DNA of 64,000 nt from Flaveria trinervia. Lineage: Eukaryota > Streptophyta > Magnoliopsida > Asterales > Asteraceae. The stretch is taken from NCBI GenBank assembly GCA_025506515.1, contig CM046451.1:48557212-48621211 (forward strand), in the 5' to 3' direction. The notes beneath the pieces are model-generated. The model was not told where the DNA came from. It was given only the letters and a program-made list of their open reading frames with translations, and made no database searches. Below are positions 1-10,475 of the stretch, piece after piece; within the stretch, counting starts at the first letter, position 1, and every line of letters begins with the position of its first letter. The translations under genes and the position numbers were made by a program.

Positions 1-197
1 CCCGGTTAAGTTTTATCACTTTCAAATCATCACAAAAGATACGAAAATAGTCTTATAGTTAAATAACACAAGCCAAATTGAAAATTACATTCCCTAGAAT
101 CCTACAGTTACACTATACGTTTAAAGTCGAGAATGTGAAACAGCAAAACCAGACTCTTTAACGCGCAACAACGCACTTAACACATCACGGAATGTTT

Positions 198-488
198 CTA
201 AAAGAAACCTCCACACATTTCATGTGGGAGGTTTGGCATGGGGTAGTGAGAAGTGCGGTTGCTCAATTCCGCGAGCTGCTGATTAATGGAAATGAGTTCC
301 TCGCTCATCTGCTGAACTTTTTGGATTAGTTCAGCTAAGCTTTGGGAAGCAACGAGGTTCATTTCAGTCAGTTGCTTAATTAGTTCATGCCGCTTGAAGA
401 AATATTCTTGAGATATAGGTTCTCGCGTTTCAGAACGCGGTTTCTTCCCAGGATTCCAGTTTGAGCTTCCGTGACTTGATTCTTTCAT
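198..488 (-). CDS. Small extra ORF of element G, coiled-coil protein of 96 aa
   Basis: This intact 96-codon frame lies between the integrase gene and the missing 3' LTR, where Athila elements carry an envelope-like or other additional ORF. The ATG at 488-486 is preferred over longer in-frame starts because a TATA box lies about 57 bases upstream and the longer reading would begin upstream of it. The first 30 residues are basic and polar. Residues 31-75 form a leucine-rich heptad pattern (HELIKQL, LAELIQKVQQM, SEELISINQQLAEL) that predicts a coiled coil. No signal peptide or membrane segment is visible, so an envelope role is not supported. It is intact while the neighbouring pol genes are broken. 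Function unknown. Confidence 0.55.
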   Translation of the reverse strand: MKESSHGSSNWNPGKKPRSETREPISQEYFFKRHELIKQLTEMNLVASQSLAELIQKVQQMSEELISINQQLAELSNRTSHYPMPNLPHEMCGGFF

Positions 489-722
489 TTTTTCAGACGT
501 TTTTAAGCAGGAATGGGTGTGATGAAAGAATGGAACAAGTGTGGTATTTATACACAGGTCGTGGAAAGTGAACACGGGGGCGTGCTTGGCTAGGCACGGC
601 CCCGTGCTTGTCAGAATTCGTCTTAAATTCGACCTGCAACGTTCCAGAGTCGTCAGCGGAGATCGTGGAAAGAATTTGTCAGAGACACGGGGGCGTGCTT
701 GATGGGGCACGGCCCCGTGCTT
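489..722 (-). promoter_or_regulatory. Internal U3-like promoter of the extra ORF in element G
   Basis: On the minus strand a TATA box (TATAAATA, 545-552) lies about 57 bases before the ATG at 488. About 20 bases further upstream starts a cluster of four GC-rich motifs of the type CACGGGGGCGTGC and GCACGGCCCCGTGC (571-722). The same motif is repeated in the LTR of G (7604-7880), again about 20 bases upstream of the LTR TATA box. The parallel layout suggests a second promoter that copies the LTR U3. Motifs and spacing are seen directly; promoter activity is inference. Confidence 0.6.
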
Positions 723-823
723 ATGCTTGTGAAGTCCTAAAAATTTTCTAAAAAATGAAAAGAAAAATGTATGTACAGGTGCCGCATTAAGTTTCGGCTC
801 TTCGGCATGACCCTTCCCTATAC
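723..823 (-). other. Short spacer between integrase stop and internal promoter of G
   Basis: About 100 bases of AT-rich non-coding sequence follow the integrase stop on the minus strand before the motif cluster begins. Nothing else is recognised. Confidence 0.4.
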
Positions 824-2220
824 TTAGTTTTCGTTGGGGTGGAGGTTTAATTCCTTCGAAGAGATCTTGGTTGGTCCATTATTATACGGTTTCAAACGAT
901 GACCATTTACTTTGAAACTTAAACCTGCGTGGTTGTAAATTTCAATGGCACCATTCAGAAACACGTTTTTGATCGTATAAGGTCCAGACCAACGTGATTT
1001 CTGTTTTCCGGGAAATAAACGTAAACGAGAGTTATACAGTAAGACACGTTCTCCCACGTGAAATTTTTTTGTGCTTTTTAATCGAGCGTCGTGGAATCTC
1101 CTTGTCTTTTCTTTGTAAACCCTAGCGTTTTCGTACGCCTGTTCCCTCAACTCCTCCAATTCGTGAATTTGTAGGAATCGATTCTTTCCTGCAAGGTGTT
1201 GGTCCAGGTTTGCTGTTTTAAGTTCCCAAAAGGCCTTATGCTCTAGTTCTACAGGTAGATGACACAACATCTCATAAACTAGTTTAAACGGTGTTGTGCC
1301 GATGGGAGTCTTATAGGCTGTTCGAAAAGCCCATAATGCATCATCTAACTTGATTGACCAGTCCTTATGATTTTGACATACATTTTCTCAAGGATTTGTT
1401 TGATACCTCGGTTAGTGACTTCGGCTTGCCCATTCGCTTGGGGATGGTAAGCAGTTGTAAAGCGATGGTGAACTCCATAACGTGCCATTGCTCTTTCAAG
1501 CTGATTGTTACATAAATGAGTTCCTCGGTCACTATTCAGAGCTTTGGAGGTACCAAAACGAGAAAATAGTTTCTTAAGGAATTTGATAACGTACCTGGCA
1601 TCATTAGTAGGTAGGGCTTGAGCTTCAGCCCATTTTGAGACGTAATCAACTGCTACCAAGATGTAACGATTGCCAAATGACACCGGGAATGGCCCAATGA
1701 AATCAATACCCCATATATCAAATATCTCGCATACTTGAACCTGTTTCTGAGGCATCTCATCCCGTGTCGAGATATTGGTTGCTCTTTGACATGCATCACT
1801 GGTGCGTACCATGTTATGAGCATCTTTGAAGATTGTGGGCCAGTAGAATCCAGCGTCGAATACTTTCTTAGCTGTTAAGGTTGCTCCATGGTGTCCTCCT
1901 GTGGGTCCTTCATGATAGTGCCTTAGAATTTGTTCTGCTTCACTTCCGTATACGCATCTTCGAATGAGTTGGTCTGCAGCGATTCTGAATAGATACATAT
2001 CCTCCCAATAGTAATGTTTGATATCAGTAAAGAACTTCTTCTTTTGCTCATAAGTCATTCCTTTGAGAAGGATTCTGCTTGCTAAGTAATTCGCAAAATC
2101 GGCGAACCAAGGGTTTTCATTGATTGAGGAGTGAATGTGCATAAGAAACTCATGCGGAAAATTGTCGTTTATTTTGGCTTTCTCAGTTCGTGAAGGACTT
2201 GAATCCTCAAGACGCGAGAG
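824..2220 (-). pseudogene. Integrase of element G, broken
   Basis: Two frames cover the protein. The upstream part (1345-2220) has an N-terminal zinc-binding region with HYHEGPTGGHHGA and then SDACQRA. The consensus there is CxxCQR, so the first cysteine of the HHCC finger is serine here. The core follows with DFIGPF, a second aspartate in SDRGTHL and a glutamate in NGQAEVTNR, so the D,D,E triad is present. The downstream part (824-1270) holds the Athila-type C-terminal block (HLPVELEHKAFW, VLLYNSRLRLFPGK, RWSGPY). A frameshift near 1270-1345 separates the two. The product would integrate element cDNA into chromosomes; this copy is not functional as it stands. Confidence 0.85.
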
Positions 2221-3680
2221 ATGATCAGCCACTAGATTTTCCGCTCCTTTCTTATCACGAATTTTGATATCAAATTCTTGCAGCAGAAGAATCCAACGGA
2301 TCAATGTCGGCTTTGCATCTTGTTTTTTGAACAAATAACGAAGGGCTGCATGATCGGTGTAAACAATTTCTTTGAAAGGATGAGATACGAGCGTTATTTA
2401 TCGAATGCGAAAACTACCGCAAGAAGTTCTTTTTCGGTGGTAGTGTAGTTTTCTTGTGCATTGTTTAGGGTTTGCTCGCATAATGAATTGGGTGAAATTG
2501 CTTGCCTTTCCTCTGTCCTAATACAGCTCCCACCGCGAAATCGCTTGCATCACACATGAGCTCAAATGGTAGTGTCCGATCTGGGGAAACCATGATTGGA
2601 GCAGTTACCAATCTCTCCTTAAGCAATTTGAATGCACTAATGCATTCATTAGAAAATACGAATTTCACATCTTTCTCCGGGAGTTGAGTCATTGGTCAAG
2701 CGATTTTTGAGAAATCTTTAATGAAACGATGGTAGAATCCTGCATGTCCGAGGAAACTTCTGATGTCTTTCACGGTTGTGGATGCGGAAACTAAGAAATA
2801 GTGTCGACTTTGGCTTGATCGACTTCAAGCCCTGATCGAGATTTTGTGTCCTAACACTATTCCTTCCGTAACCATGAAGTGGCACTTTTCCTAATTTAAA
2901 ACAAGGTTGGAGTCTTCACATCTAACCAGCATCTTTTCCAGGTTTTCAAGACATTGCTCAAATGAGTTTCCAAAGATGGAGAAATCATCCATGAAAACTT
3001 CCATTGAGTGTTCAATCATGTCATGAAAAATTGCTACCATGCATCTTTGAAATGTAGCCGGAGCATTACACAAGCCAAAGGGCATTCGCCGATAAGCAAA
3101 TGTGCCATATGGACAGGTGAATGTTGTCTTTTCTTGATCTTTGGGGGCAATTGGAATTTGAAAATAACCTGAAAAACCATCCAGAAAACAATAGAACATT
3201 TTTCCAGACAATCTCTCAAGCATTTGGTCGATGAAAGGAAGAGGGAAGTGATCTTTCCTTGTGGCGTCATTGAGTTTGCGATAGTCTATGCAAACTCTCC
3301 ATCCTGTAACCGTACGAGTGGGAATAAGCTCATTCTTTCGTTAGTTACAACAGTCTTTCCTCCTTTCTTTGGAACAACTTGGACGGGACTGACCCAAGGC
3401 GAATCAGAAATAGGGTAAATCAAACTGGCATCTAGCAGTTTGATTACTTCTTTCTTCACCACCTCTTGCATGCTCGGGTTTAAACGTCTTTGAGGTTGAA
3501 TGACAGATTTGAAGTTCTCCTCCATCAATATTTTATGAGTGCAAAAGGATGGATTGATTCCCTTGATGTCCATGATTTTCCATGCAATTGCTCGTTTATA
3601 TGCCTTAAGCACATTGAGCAACTTGTTCTTCTCATCAATTGATAAGGCGGATGAGATTATGATAGGAAGTTGAGATGTGT
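2221..3680 (-). pseudogene. Reverse transcriptase and RNase H of element G, broken
   Basis: Fragments in different frames encode the RT fingers/palm start (SPWVSPVQVVPKKGG near 3390), the palm (FLDGFSGYFQIPIAPKDQ, then MPFGLCNAPATFQRCM) and the catalytic FMDDFS at about 2984-2989. RNase H follows with the first catalytic aspartate in CDASDFAVGAVLGQ (about 2540) and ends near VADHLSRL (about 2225). Breaks lie near 3230-3290, 2690-2890 and 2340-2465. The enzyme normally copies element RNA into DNA inside virus-like particles. RT followed by RNase H and then integrase is the Ty3/gypsy order. Confidence 0.85.
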
Positions 3681-4500
3681 TTTCAAGAAAAGCATATTCG
3701 AGATGAGATGGAAGCTCTTTGAGCTCTAAGACCGGAGGGTCTTCCATAGAAGGTTTGGCTTTTGGTTCTAACTCTTGCTTAATGATCCCAAATGCTTCTT
3801 GATGAAATGATGTTTCGTCAACTTCAAGTTCTAGAATGAGTTGGTTTTCATAGATGGGTTCGGTGATTGGGACTTCTATTAATTGAGTATTACAAGCTTC
3901 ATTTTGAAGGGCTTCCTTCAAATGACAACTTATGATTGAATCGCAAGCATCAACGTAATAAAGTGAGTCATCATGATGTTGAGGGTGTTTCATGGATTGG
4001 CCTATATCGAAAGTAACTTCCTCCTCGTCTACTCTAAGCGTGAGTTTGCCTGTACAAACATCAATGAGGGCTCGAGCAGTCGCTAAGAAAGGCGACCTAG
4101 GATAAGAGGAACATTTTTGTCCTCATCCATGTCTAGGATCACAAAATCAACGAGAAATACGAATTGTCAATTTTAACTAAGAGATTTTCAACGATGCCCG
4201 TCGGATATTTGACAGAACTGTCAACTAACTGGATGCTCATACGGGTAGGTCTAGGATCACCTAAGTTTAACTTTTCAAAAACCGCACAACGCATAAGGTT
4301 AATGCTAGCACCTAAATCAGCTAACGCATTACTAACAGAAAGATTTCCTATTAGGCAAGGTATGGTGAAACTTCCTCGATTAGTCATCTTTTGAGGTAGT
4401 TTGTTTTGAAGAACTGCAGAGCATTCCTCATTCAAAACAACATGTGATAACTCTTCCAGCTTCTTTTTGTTTGACAAGACACCTTTTAGAAACTTAGCGT
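3681..4500 (-). pseudogene. Aspartic protease and linker of element G, broken
   Basis: The fragment at 4139-4477 has GSFTIPCLIGN, then LADLGASINLM with the catalytic aspartate codon at 4316-4318. DLGA in place of D-S/T-G is normal for Athila-type protease. The frame breaks near 4139. The continuation is recognisable on the minus strand around 4090-4140 (an ILDMDED-like and LILG-like stretch), and a linker rich in acidic residues leads into RT (3690-3993). The protease would cut the Gag-Pol polyprotein. Confidence 0.75.
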
Positions 4501-6205
4501 AGTTTGGTATTTGTGCTAAGGCCTACACTAAAGGCAGATTGATATGGAGTTGCTTGAACAACCCAAGGAATTTGCCATATTGTGCCTCCATTCTTTGTTG
4601 TCTCAAACGACCTGTATATGGAGGTGGTGGAACATAAGGTGGTGGTGGAACGTATTCTTTGCTGGTTCTTCAATAACAACAGGTTACTTTTGCTTATCAC
4701 TCACATTGCTTGGAGTTTCAGTTTCTACTTCTTCAAGGATGGGTTGTAATGCGGGTGCATCACCTTGAGTGGTTTTGCCACTCCTGGTGGTGATGGCTTT
4801 GACTTGAGCATTAGGGTTTGTCACAGTGTTGCTGGGCAAAGCTCCTTGAGGTCTTTCAGAGAGTTGTTGTGCTATTTGACCTACTTGGTGCTCTATGGTC
4901 TGTAATGATGCTTTGTTGCTTTTGATGTCAGCTTCGTTTCTTTGGAACCTTTCCTTATTTCTTCGATCAGATTTTCGGATGTACTCATCTGTGGCTTGTG
5001 TGGTTAACAACAATTGCTATAATAAGTCTTCCATTGATGATGCTCCACTGCCTTGGTTACTACTGCTTGGACCTTGGTATGGTAGTTTCTATTGTTGGTA
5101 AGGTGGCCTTTGGTTGAATCCAGATGATTGTTGGTTACTACGAGCATTTCTGTAATTCGAGTTGTTTTTCCCATTTGAATTGTATGAGTTGTTTGGGCCT
5201 CCTATGTAGTCAATATCTTCAACCATCATAGCGCCTTGTGGGCACTCGTTGGTATTGTGTGAATTTTCACATGTGTTGCATCGTGTTGGAGTTTTTTTAG
5301 CTCGCTTTGCAATTGTTCAAACTTTTTGGTTAGAGCTTCTAATTGGCTTGCAATTAGGGTTTCAGAGTCTACTTGATGAACACCTTTAGAACTGAGTTTG
5401 GTTCTTAAAGGATTGTAAGCAAAGCTCTTCTTAGCTGCTCTTTCTAAGGCTAATATGCTTCTGTTGGCGTGATACTTCCAAAATCTCCTCCCGCACTTTG
5501 GTCTACTGCTTGCTTGTGGGCTCCGCTAATTGCATCGTAAAAGGTTTGACACTGCAGCCACAGATCAAGTCCGTGATGCGGGCATCTCCGAAGGAGACCT
5601 TTATATCTCTCCCATGCTGCGTGTAATGATTCATCGTCGTCTTGACGGAAACTTGTGATGTTGCTTTTTCGTTTGGCAGTACGATCGGGTGGAAAGTTTT
5701 TCAAAAGGAATTGCTCAGCCATTCCCGCCCATGTGGTGATGGAACCAGGAGGGAGTGAATCAAGCCAATCGATGGCTAGGCCTCGAAGTGAAAATGGAAA
5801 AAGTCTTAGTCGAATAGTGTCGTCTGAACAGTTATTGATTTTGAAGGTCGCACAGATACGAAGGAATCGTGAGATGTGAGCATTAGGGTCTTCGTCTTGT
5901 AACCCATGGAACTGAATAGAGTTTTCCACTAGTTGGATAATACTAGACTTAGTCTCGAAATTGTTGGCTGCTATTGCTGGTTGGATAACACTAGACTCAT
6001 AACCATCTATTGATGGTGTGGCATAGTGTGTCATCTTCATTTCCTCGTCTTGGTTAGCCATGTCTTCTTCGGATGGTGTATCTTCCAAAATGTCTTCTTC
6101 AATGACTGGTGCTTCTTGTTGTGATCTTTTGCGCAATCTTTGACAGAAAAGTCGTTCGGGTTCCGGAAGAGGCGGAACAAGTTCAGAACTAGACGAGTCG
6201 GACAT
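4501..6205 (-). pseudogene. Gag of element G, broken
   Basis: Gag starts at the ATG at 6205 (MSDSSSSELV), about 170 bases after the primer site. The intact first part (5450-6205, 251 aa) has an acidic N-terminus and then the Athila capsid region: EDPNAHISRFLRIC, RLRLFPFSLRGLAIDWL, ESLHAAWERYKGLLRRCPHHGL. A CX2CX4HX4C zinc knuckle (CNTCENSHNTNEC) lies at about 5235-5290, and a Gln/Asn-rich tail continues to about 4684. Frameshifts near 5450, 5100 and 4690 break the frame. The protein forms the virus-like particle and packages element RNA. Confidence 0.85.
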
Positions 6206-6378
6206 ACACTAACTTAAGGAAGCATAAACTAACTAAGGCTTAAAATGAATCAGGCAAAAATAACTAAACTAACTAAGGCAAACTACCTATGAATAAAAAT
6301 GAAGTTAAACAAAAATATATTAACAGGTTACATGCAAGATAGTCAAAAATTTAGTTTGTCTTTGAAACTGCCGTGTGT
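6206..6378 (-). other. 5' leader of element G
   Basis: AT-rich untranslated leader between the primer site and gag. The phrase AACTAACTAAGGC and close variants recur three times around 6206-6290 on the plus strand. No ORF is supported. Confidence 0.5.
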
Positions 6379-6395
6379 CCCCGGCAACGGCGCCA
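6379..6395 (-). promoter_or_regulatory. Primer binding site of element G, tRNA-Asp
   Basis: The plus strand here equals the last 17 bases of plant tRNA-Asp(GUC) including CCA (CCCCGGCAACGGCGCCA), so the minus strand is its complement. It begins six bases inside the LTR edge. tRNA-Asp is the known primer of Athila-type elements. Confidence 0.9.
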
Positions 6396-6401
6396 AAAAC
6401 T

Positions 6402-7987
6402 TGATGGTATGCGGATAGTATATATATTTGATAAAGATTTATTGCACAGATTCAGTTTTAATTGGTCGTTACTAATACTAAACCACACACACAAAAGGCA
6501 GTGTACCTGTCGTGCGGTAATATAGTGTTGATAAGAACCGAGTATCAATCCGTGGACACACCTAGCCTACTCAACAAACTTGATGTTTGACTATCAGATT
6601 TGGTTTTTGTGAAAGAAAGTGATATTTTGTATTGGAAAGAATTTTTTAGGGTTTAAAAGTAAACAGTAATAAAAAAAGTAAAATAAGAATTGAAGCGTTT
6701 GGATTTAAAATCAGGAATAAAATTTATCATCCTAATTAAAATCCTCTTATGTAATTGTGATGAATTTGTGAGGTGATGTGATTATGATAATGTTTATAAA
6801 GATGAGCCGGCGTGATTTCTCGACTATCCTGCTGCCGTAGTGACTTGATCCTGTCAGGCTGATTTTACTGCTCAGATCAAAGCCCTAGTAATGTAGGTAA
6901 ATCTTTTGTGTCCTATTTGACATACGATTTCTAAAAACATAATTTAATGTTAAAAAGAGAGTTGATCAGGTTCCTTCCTAACATACCATTAATTTTAGAA
7001 AACCGTAACAATTACTGAAGTTTTCGAACTAATAAAAAGGAACCCGCAAATGATCAGAAAGTTAAAGTGATATGATTTCTAATAACCATTTCTAGTTCAT
7101 TAGCCATGGATTTATTATGAAGACCGGTTTCGCGAATGAAAGTTAATCATACGGTTTTCAACCTTGTATGACAATTACAATCACAAACCATAAAGTTATA
7201 ACTTCCCGTTCAAATGTAGATGCTACCTATCAATAGTTTTCCCAAGACCACCATAACATTGACATAATACTTATCACACCGTTAGTTCATCACAAATTAC
7301 ATAATTTCATCCGATTATGATGATAAATAGAGTTTAGCTCATGATGAGCTTTAACATAACAACGGATAACAAAGAAGATAGATAAATGATCATCGATGAA
7401 ATGTAACAATCAAACCGATAATCCATAATGGATGACGTTTAGGTGATCCGAAGCTTCTTCCAAGTGTGGTATGCACCTCCCGAGCCTCCGAATGACCTTG
7501 AAGTCTTGATTCCCGAGAGAATTCAGCAGAGTAATTCTCCCACCAAAGCTTGCCAAAAATCGTGAGCTTAGGCTTCTATTTATAGTCTTTCTAGAGTGTT
7601 TAAGCACGGCCCCGTGCCTAAAACACACGGCCCCGTGCTAGTACAATGCTTACGAAAGTTGGTCGGCTAGTACGTGCAGGTTATGTCGGGCACGGCCCCG
7701 TGCTAAATGGGGCACGACCCCGTGTTAGTGGTGGGGCACAGCGCCGTGCTACTTTTAGGGGACAATACTTTTTGTCCTGTGAGATGTCCAAGCACGGGGG
7801 TGTGTTAATTTAGCACGGGGGTGTGTTTCTGGCAAGGCATGGGGGCGTGCTTAATGAGGCACGACCCCATGCTTGGTGTCCAAAGCTCGGATTGCTTCAA
7901 TTTCTTGTTAAATATGCTCCTTTTGTCCATCTTGCCCTTTTAAACACCTACAAACACAATTTAACACTTTTAAGTACATTTTCATCA
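6402..7987 (-). repeat. 5' LTR of element G
   Basis: The LTR starts next to the primer site with a TG/CA terminus at 6402. The other end is estimated at 7987 (plus-strand CATCA) because A-leader homology resumes near 8010; the second LTR is outside the window, so this end cannot be confirmed. A TATA box (TATAAATA on the minus strand, 7577-7584) is preceded by an array of GC-rich motifs (7604-7880). Everything between 6402 and 7570 would be R/U5. No reliable ORF is present. Confidence 0.7.
7577..7880 (-). promoter_or_regulatory. LTR promoter of element G with GCACGGCCCCGTGC array
   Basis: At least seven GC-rich copies of CACGGGGnCGTGC or GCACGGCCCCGTGC, some nearly self-complementary, occur in 7604-7880 in an otherwise AT-rich LTR. 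The TATA box at 7577-7584 lies about 20 bases downstream on the minus strand. The same motif precedes the small ORF at 198-488. Confidence 0.65.
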
Positions 7988-8009
7988 TTTTAAGGAAGAT
8001 ATTAAGGAA

Positions 8010-8476
8010 TAATTGATTTGCTTTTGATAGGATTTTTATGTATAATTTGGAGCACATCAAAGATGCACCAGATGAAGACTCAAAGAAGGACACAAAAGAC
8101 ATGGACACTTGAAACATTTGGATGTGGTTTCAAGTGGGAGTTCATGGACACATGTTGATATGTCATCTCTACCCTTAGGAAAGACCATATGACAACACAA
8201 GTGTGGCCAACTTAGTGGCTATGGTTATGCACACATGTTTGTATGTTTATGCTTGTTTGGATGTTTGTTGTTTGATTGATTGGTTGATATTTGGATATGC
8301 ATAACAAACTCATTAACAAACTTTACAAGCTGAAAATTTGATGGTTCTTTATCATTAAGTGGTTAATAAAAGGTTATTAAAAGGATTAATGGTTTTAATA
8401 AAAGTGGTTTTATTAAAAGTGAACCATAGGGTACCTTGTATTTGAAAGCATGCAAATATAAGGTACATAGAGTTTT
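8010..8476 (+). other. Leader of element A, first part, with two hairpins
   Basis: Bases 8040-8330 align in reverse complement with 33540-33820. The next 140 bases carry two strong inverted repeats: an 11-bp perfect stem with a 4-base loop (8393-8418) and a 14-bp stem with one mismatch and an 8-base loop (8431-8466). The solo LTR starts six bases after the TSD at 8472. No ORF is supported. Confidence 0.55.
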
Positions 8477-9211
8477 TGTTGATACATATGTACCTAGATC
8501 CTGATCTTAATGTAACATGTCTTGAACGTCTTACACTGATGTAATATTGGGTATTTAATGAAATGAGAATATCTGGTTGTGCTTTATAATGTCTAACATT
8601 TCATTAATGAGTTGTGTGATGCATACTGACTAGATTATATAGGTTTGTGATTATTTGAATTGATATGCATAATGTTAGAATAATGAATACATTCAAACTT
8701 GGTTAAGTTAAGTTCTCATGCGTTCGACTGGACCATGCGTCCCAACAGTGGTCATGCATCCGAATGGCCATGCGACTGAGTGTCCATGCACCTAAATAGT
8801 CCATACGCCTAAACAACTCATGCGACTAACTCAGTTGCATGACTGAACACTCAGTTGTGCGAATGGACCAACCGTATGACTCAATCGCACGACTGAACCA
8901 TGTTAATGGTTCAGTCGCCCGAATGAGCAACCCTAACCGATAAATACCACTTAATTCTTGGAAAAACAAAAACATTGAATACACTTCGACTCCAGACATA
9001 CCCTAGCCCTCCAGAAGCCTCTAACTTTGTACTCCAAGTTCATAGATCGCAGTAGGTCGATTCGTAATCGATTCTTGACGTTAGATTCAATACATAATTG
9101 TTTCAATGTGTGTTCTCACCGATTGGATCGCCAATCAAATAGGATTCCGCACTATTTGGTTTGGTTACATATTAATCAGTTGGTATTTCGTTCATATACC
9201 AGATCCTAATA
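8477..9211 (+). repeat. Solo LTR of the element-B family
   Basis: This 735-base sequence aligns from end to end with the two LTRs of B (37475-38191, 50947-51652): a start TGTTGATACAT (B: TGTAGGTACAT), a motif array of the CGCACGACTGAACC type, a TATA box (ATAAATACCAC, about 8940) and an end CTAATA (B: CTAACA). It is flanked by a perfect 5-base duplication GTTTT (8472-8476 and 9212-9216). With no internal sequence, it is a solo LTR left by recombination between two LTRs. Confidence 0.88.
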
Positions 9212-9216
9212 GTTTT

Positions 9217-9732
9217 CTAAACTAAGATTATAAAAACTTAAAATTTCTTTTATAAACAAGTTTAACACCGTCCATTTGCACAACACTTGAGTCATTTGGA
9301 AACTCTTAATGGGATAAAGGTCGCCTAACTGTTTTGAGGGAACATGTGACTTGAGGTGGGGATACCATATTTGTGGGATAAAGATCACCTTACCACTTAT
9401 GTTGGAAAACTCACATGTGTGTGCAAGTAGGGTAACTTGATTTGCAAACCATATTAAATGGATCACCTACAATATGTTTTACAAAGGTGTTGATGGGATA
9501 AACATGCCGACTATACATATGATGTTTTAAAGTCGATCCCATGCCCTAGAAGTTGCAAAGGTTTGTAATTGTCAAAGCGTTGACTACCTTGTTAATTTAA
9601 ATAATGGGATAAAGGTATGTGACGTTGGATTCTAGAATTTTAAAATTGTGTAAGACACTTAAAAAGGGTTTTAATTATTAAAATATGAACAATATAAAAA
9701 AAATTAAAATTGAACTTTGTTATATTTTGTAG
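9217..9732 (+). other. Leader of element A, second part, with probable splice acceptor
   Basis: AT-rich leader up to the gag ATG. The phrase ATGGGATAAA with variants recurs about six times (around 9308, 9375, 9493, 9603). The final bases TATTTTGTAG directly before ATGGCC look like an intron acceptor; leader introns are known in several copia lineages. No donor is assigned. Confidence 0.4.
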
Positions 9733-10475
9733 ATGGCCACCAACAATATTGAAAACAATGAAATCCCATCCGCTCACTCATTATCACTAAGGACCATTCT
9801 TCAAAAGGAACGCCTAAACCATAACAACTTTATTGATAGGTTTCGAAAGTTGAGAATTGTTCTCAAGCAAGAGAAACAATCATACATCTTAGACGATCCG
9901 ATTCCCGATCAACCTAATAAGGATGATGAGGTGGCCTACAATAATTGGGTGAAATACACTAAGGACTCGGTCCAAGTGTCTTGCCTCATGTTGGCAAGTA
10001 TGACTCCAGATCTCCAAAAGGAGAATGAACATCATGGAGCATACGAAATGATAACCCAGTTGAAGGAATCATTCCAACAACAAGCACGGGTAGAGCGCTT
10101 CAAAAAGATCAAGCACTCCATGCGTGCCATATGGACGACACCCAATCTGTTTCAGCTTTTGTACTTAAGATGAAAAGCCACATCAACCGCCTTAAATGGC
10201 TGAATTATCCCGTCTTGAAAGAGTTGGCTACGGATTTGATCCTCAACTCTTTGTCAAAAAGGTTTGACAACTTTGTGATGAACTATAACATGAATGGGTG
10301 GGACAAGAACATAAGTGAGCTTCACTCTATGCTCTAAATTGCCGACATGGCCATGGGTTAAAGGATTTTACCCGTTCTCACCATTAATGAAGTTGGGAAC
10401 AAGAAGAGGCCTCACCCTGCGCCAAGGCAAATATTGCCAAGGGTAAAGGGCACATTAGGGGAAAGGAAAAGGGAG
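9733..10475 (+). pseudogene. Gag (capsid part) of element A, broken
   Basis: The ATG at 9733 follows a TTTTGTAG acceptor-like site. The product is a copia gag of the UBN2 type: SLRTILQKERLNHNNFIDRFRKLRIVL, then a YNNWVKYTKDSVQVSCLMLASM region and ESFQQQARVERFK. The frame shifts near 10131-10170 and goes on as FVLKMKSHINRLKWLNYPV to the stop at 10337. The stretch 10338-10474 is Lys-rich linker in broken frame. Confidence 0.8.

Larger units (their letters stand above)
1..7987 (-). mobile_element. Element G: Athila-type Ty3/gypsy retrotransposon, 3' end cut by window
   Basis: Read on the minus strand the order is 5' LTR, tRNA-Asp primer site, gag, protease, RT/RNase H, integrase and a small extra ORF. 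The pol order (integrase last) defines Ty3/gypsy. The gag type, the RT motif FMDD, the integrase C-terminal block with HLPVELEHKAFW and the tRNA-Asp primer site are typical of the Athila lineage. Frameshifts and stops break every gene, so the copy is not autonomous. The 3' LTR lies left of base 1. The right boundary near 7987 is estimated from a TG/CA end and from where homology to the A-family leader resumes (about 8010). If right, G sits inside the 5' region of element A. Confidence 0.85.

Noticed and set aside
6379..6395. A tRNA-Asp gene
   Set aside because: Only the 17-base 3' end is present, next to an LTR, so it is a primer binding site.
9027..9466. Short frames on both strands in the solo LTR and A leader
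   Set aside because: LTR and leader sequence; no homology or codon signal, and the equivalent sequence in B is not open.
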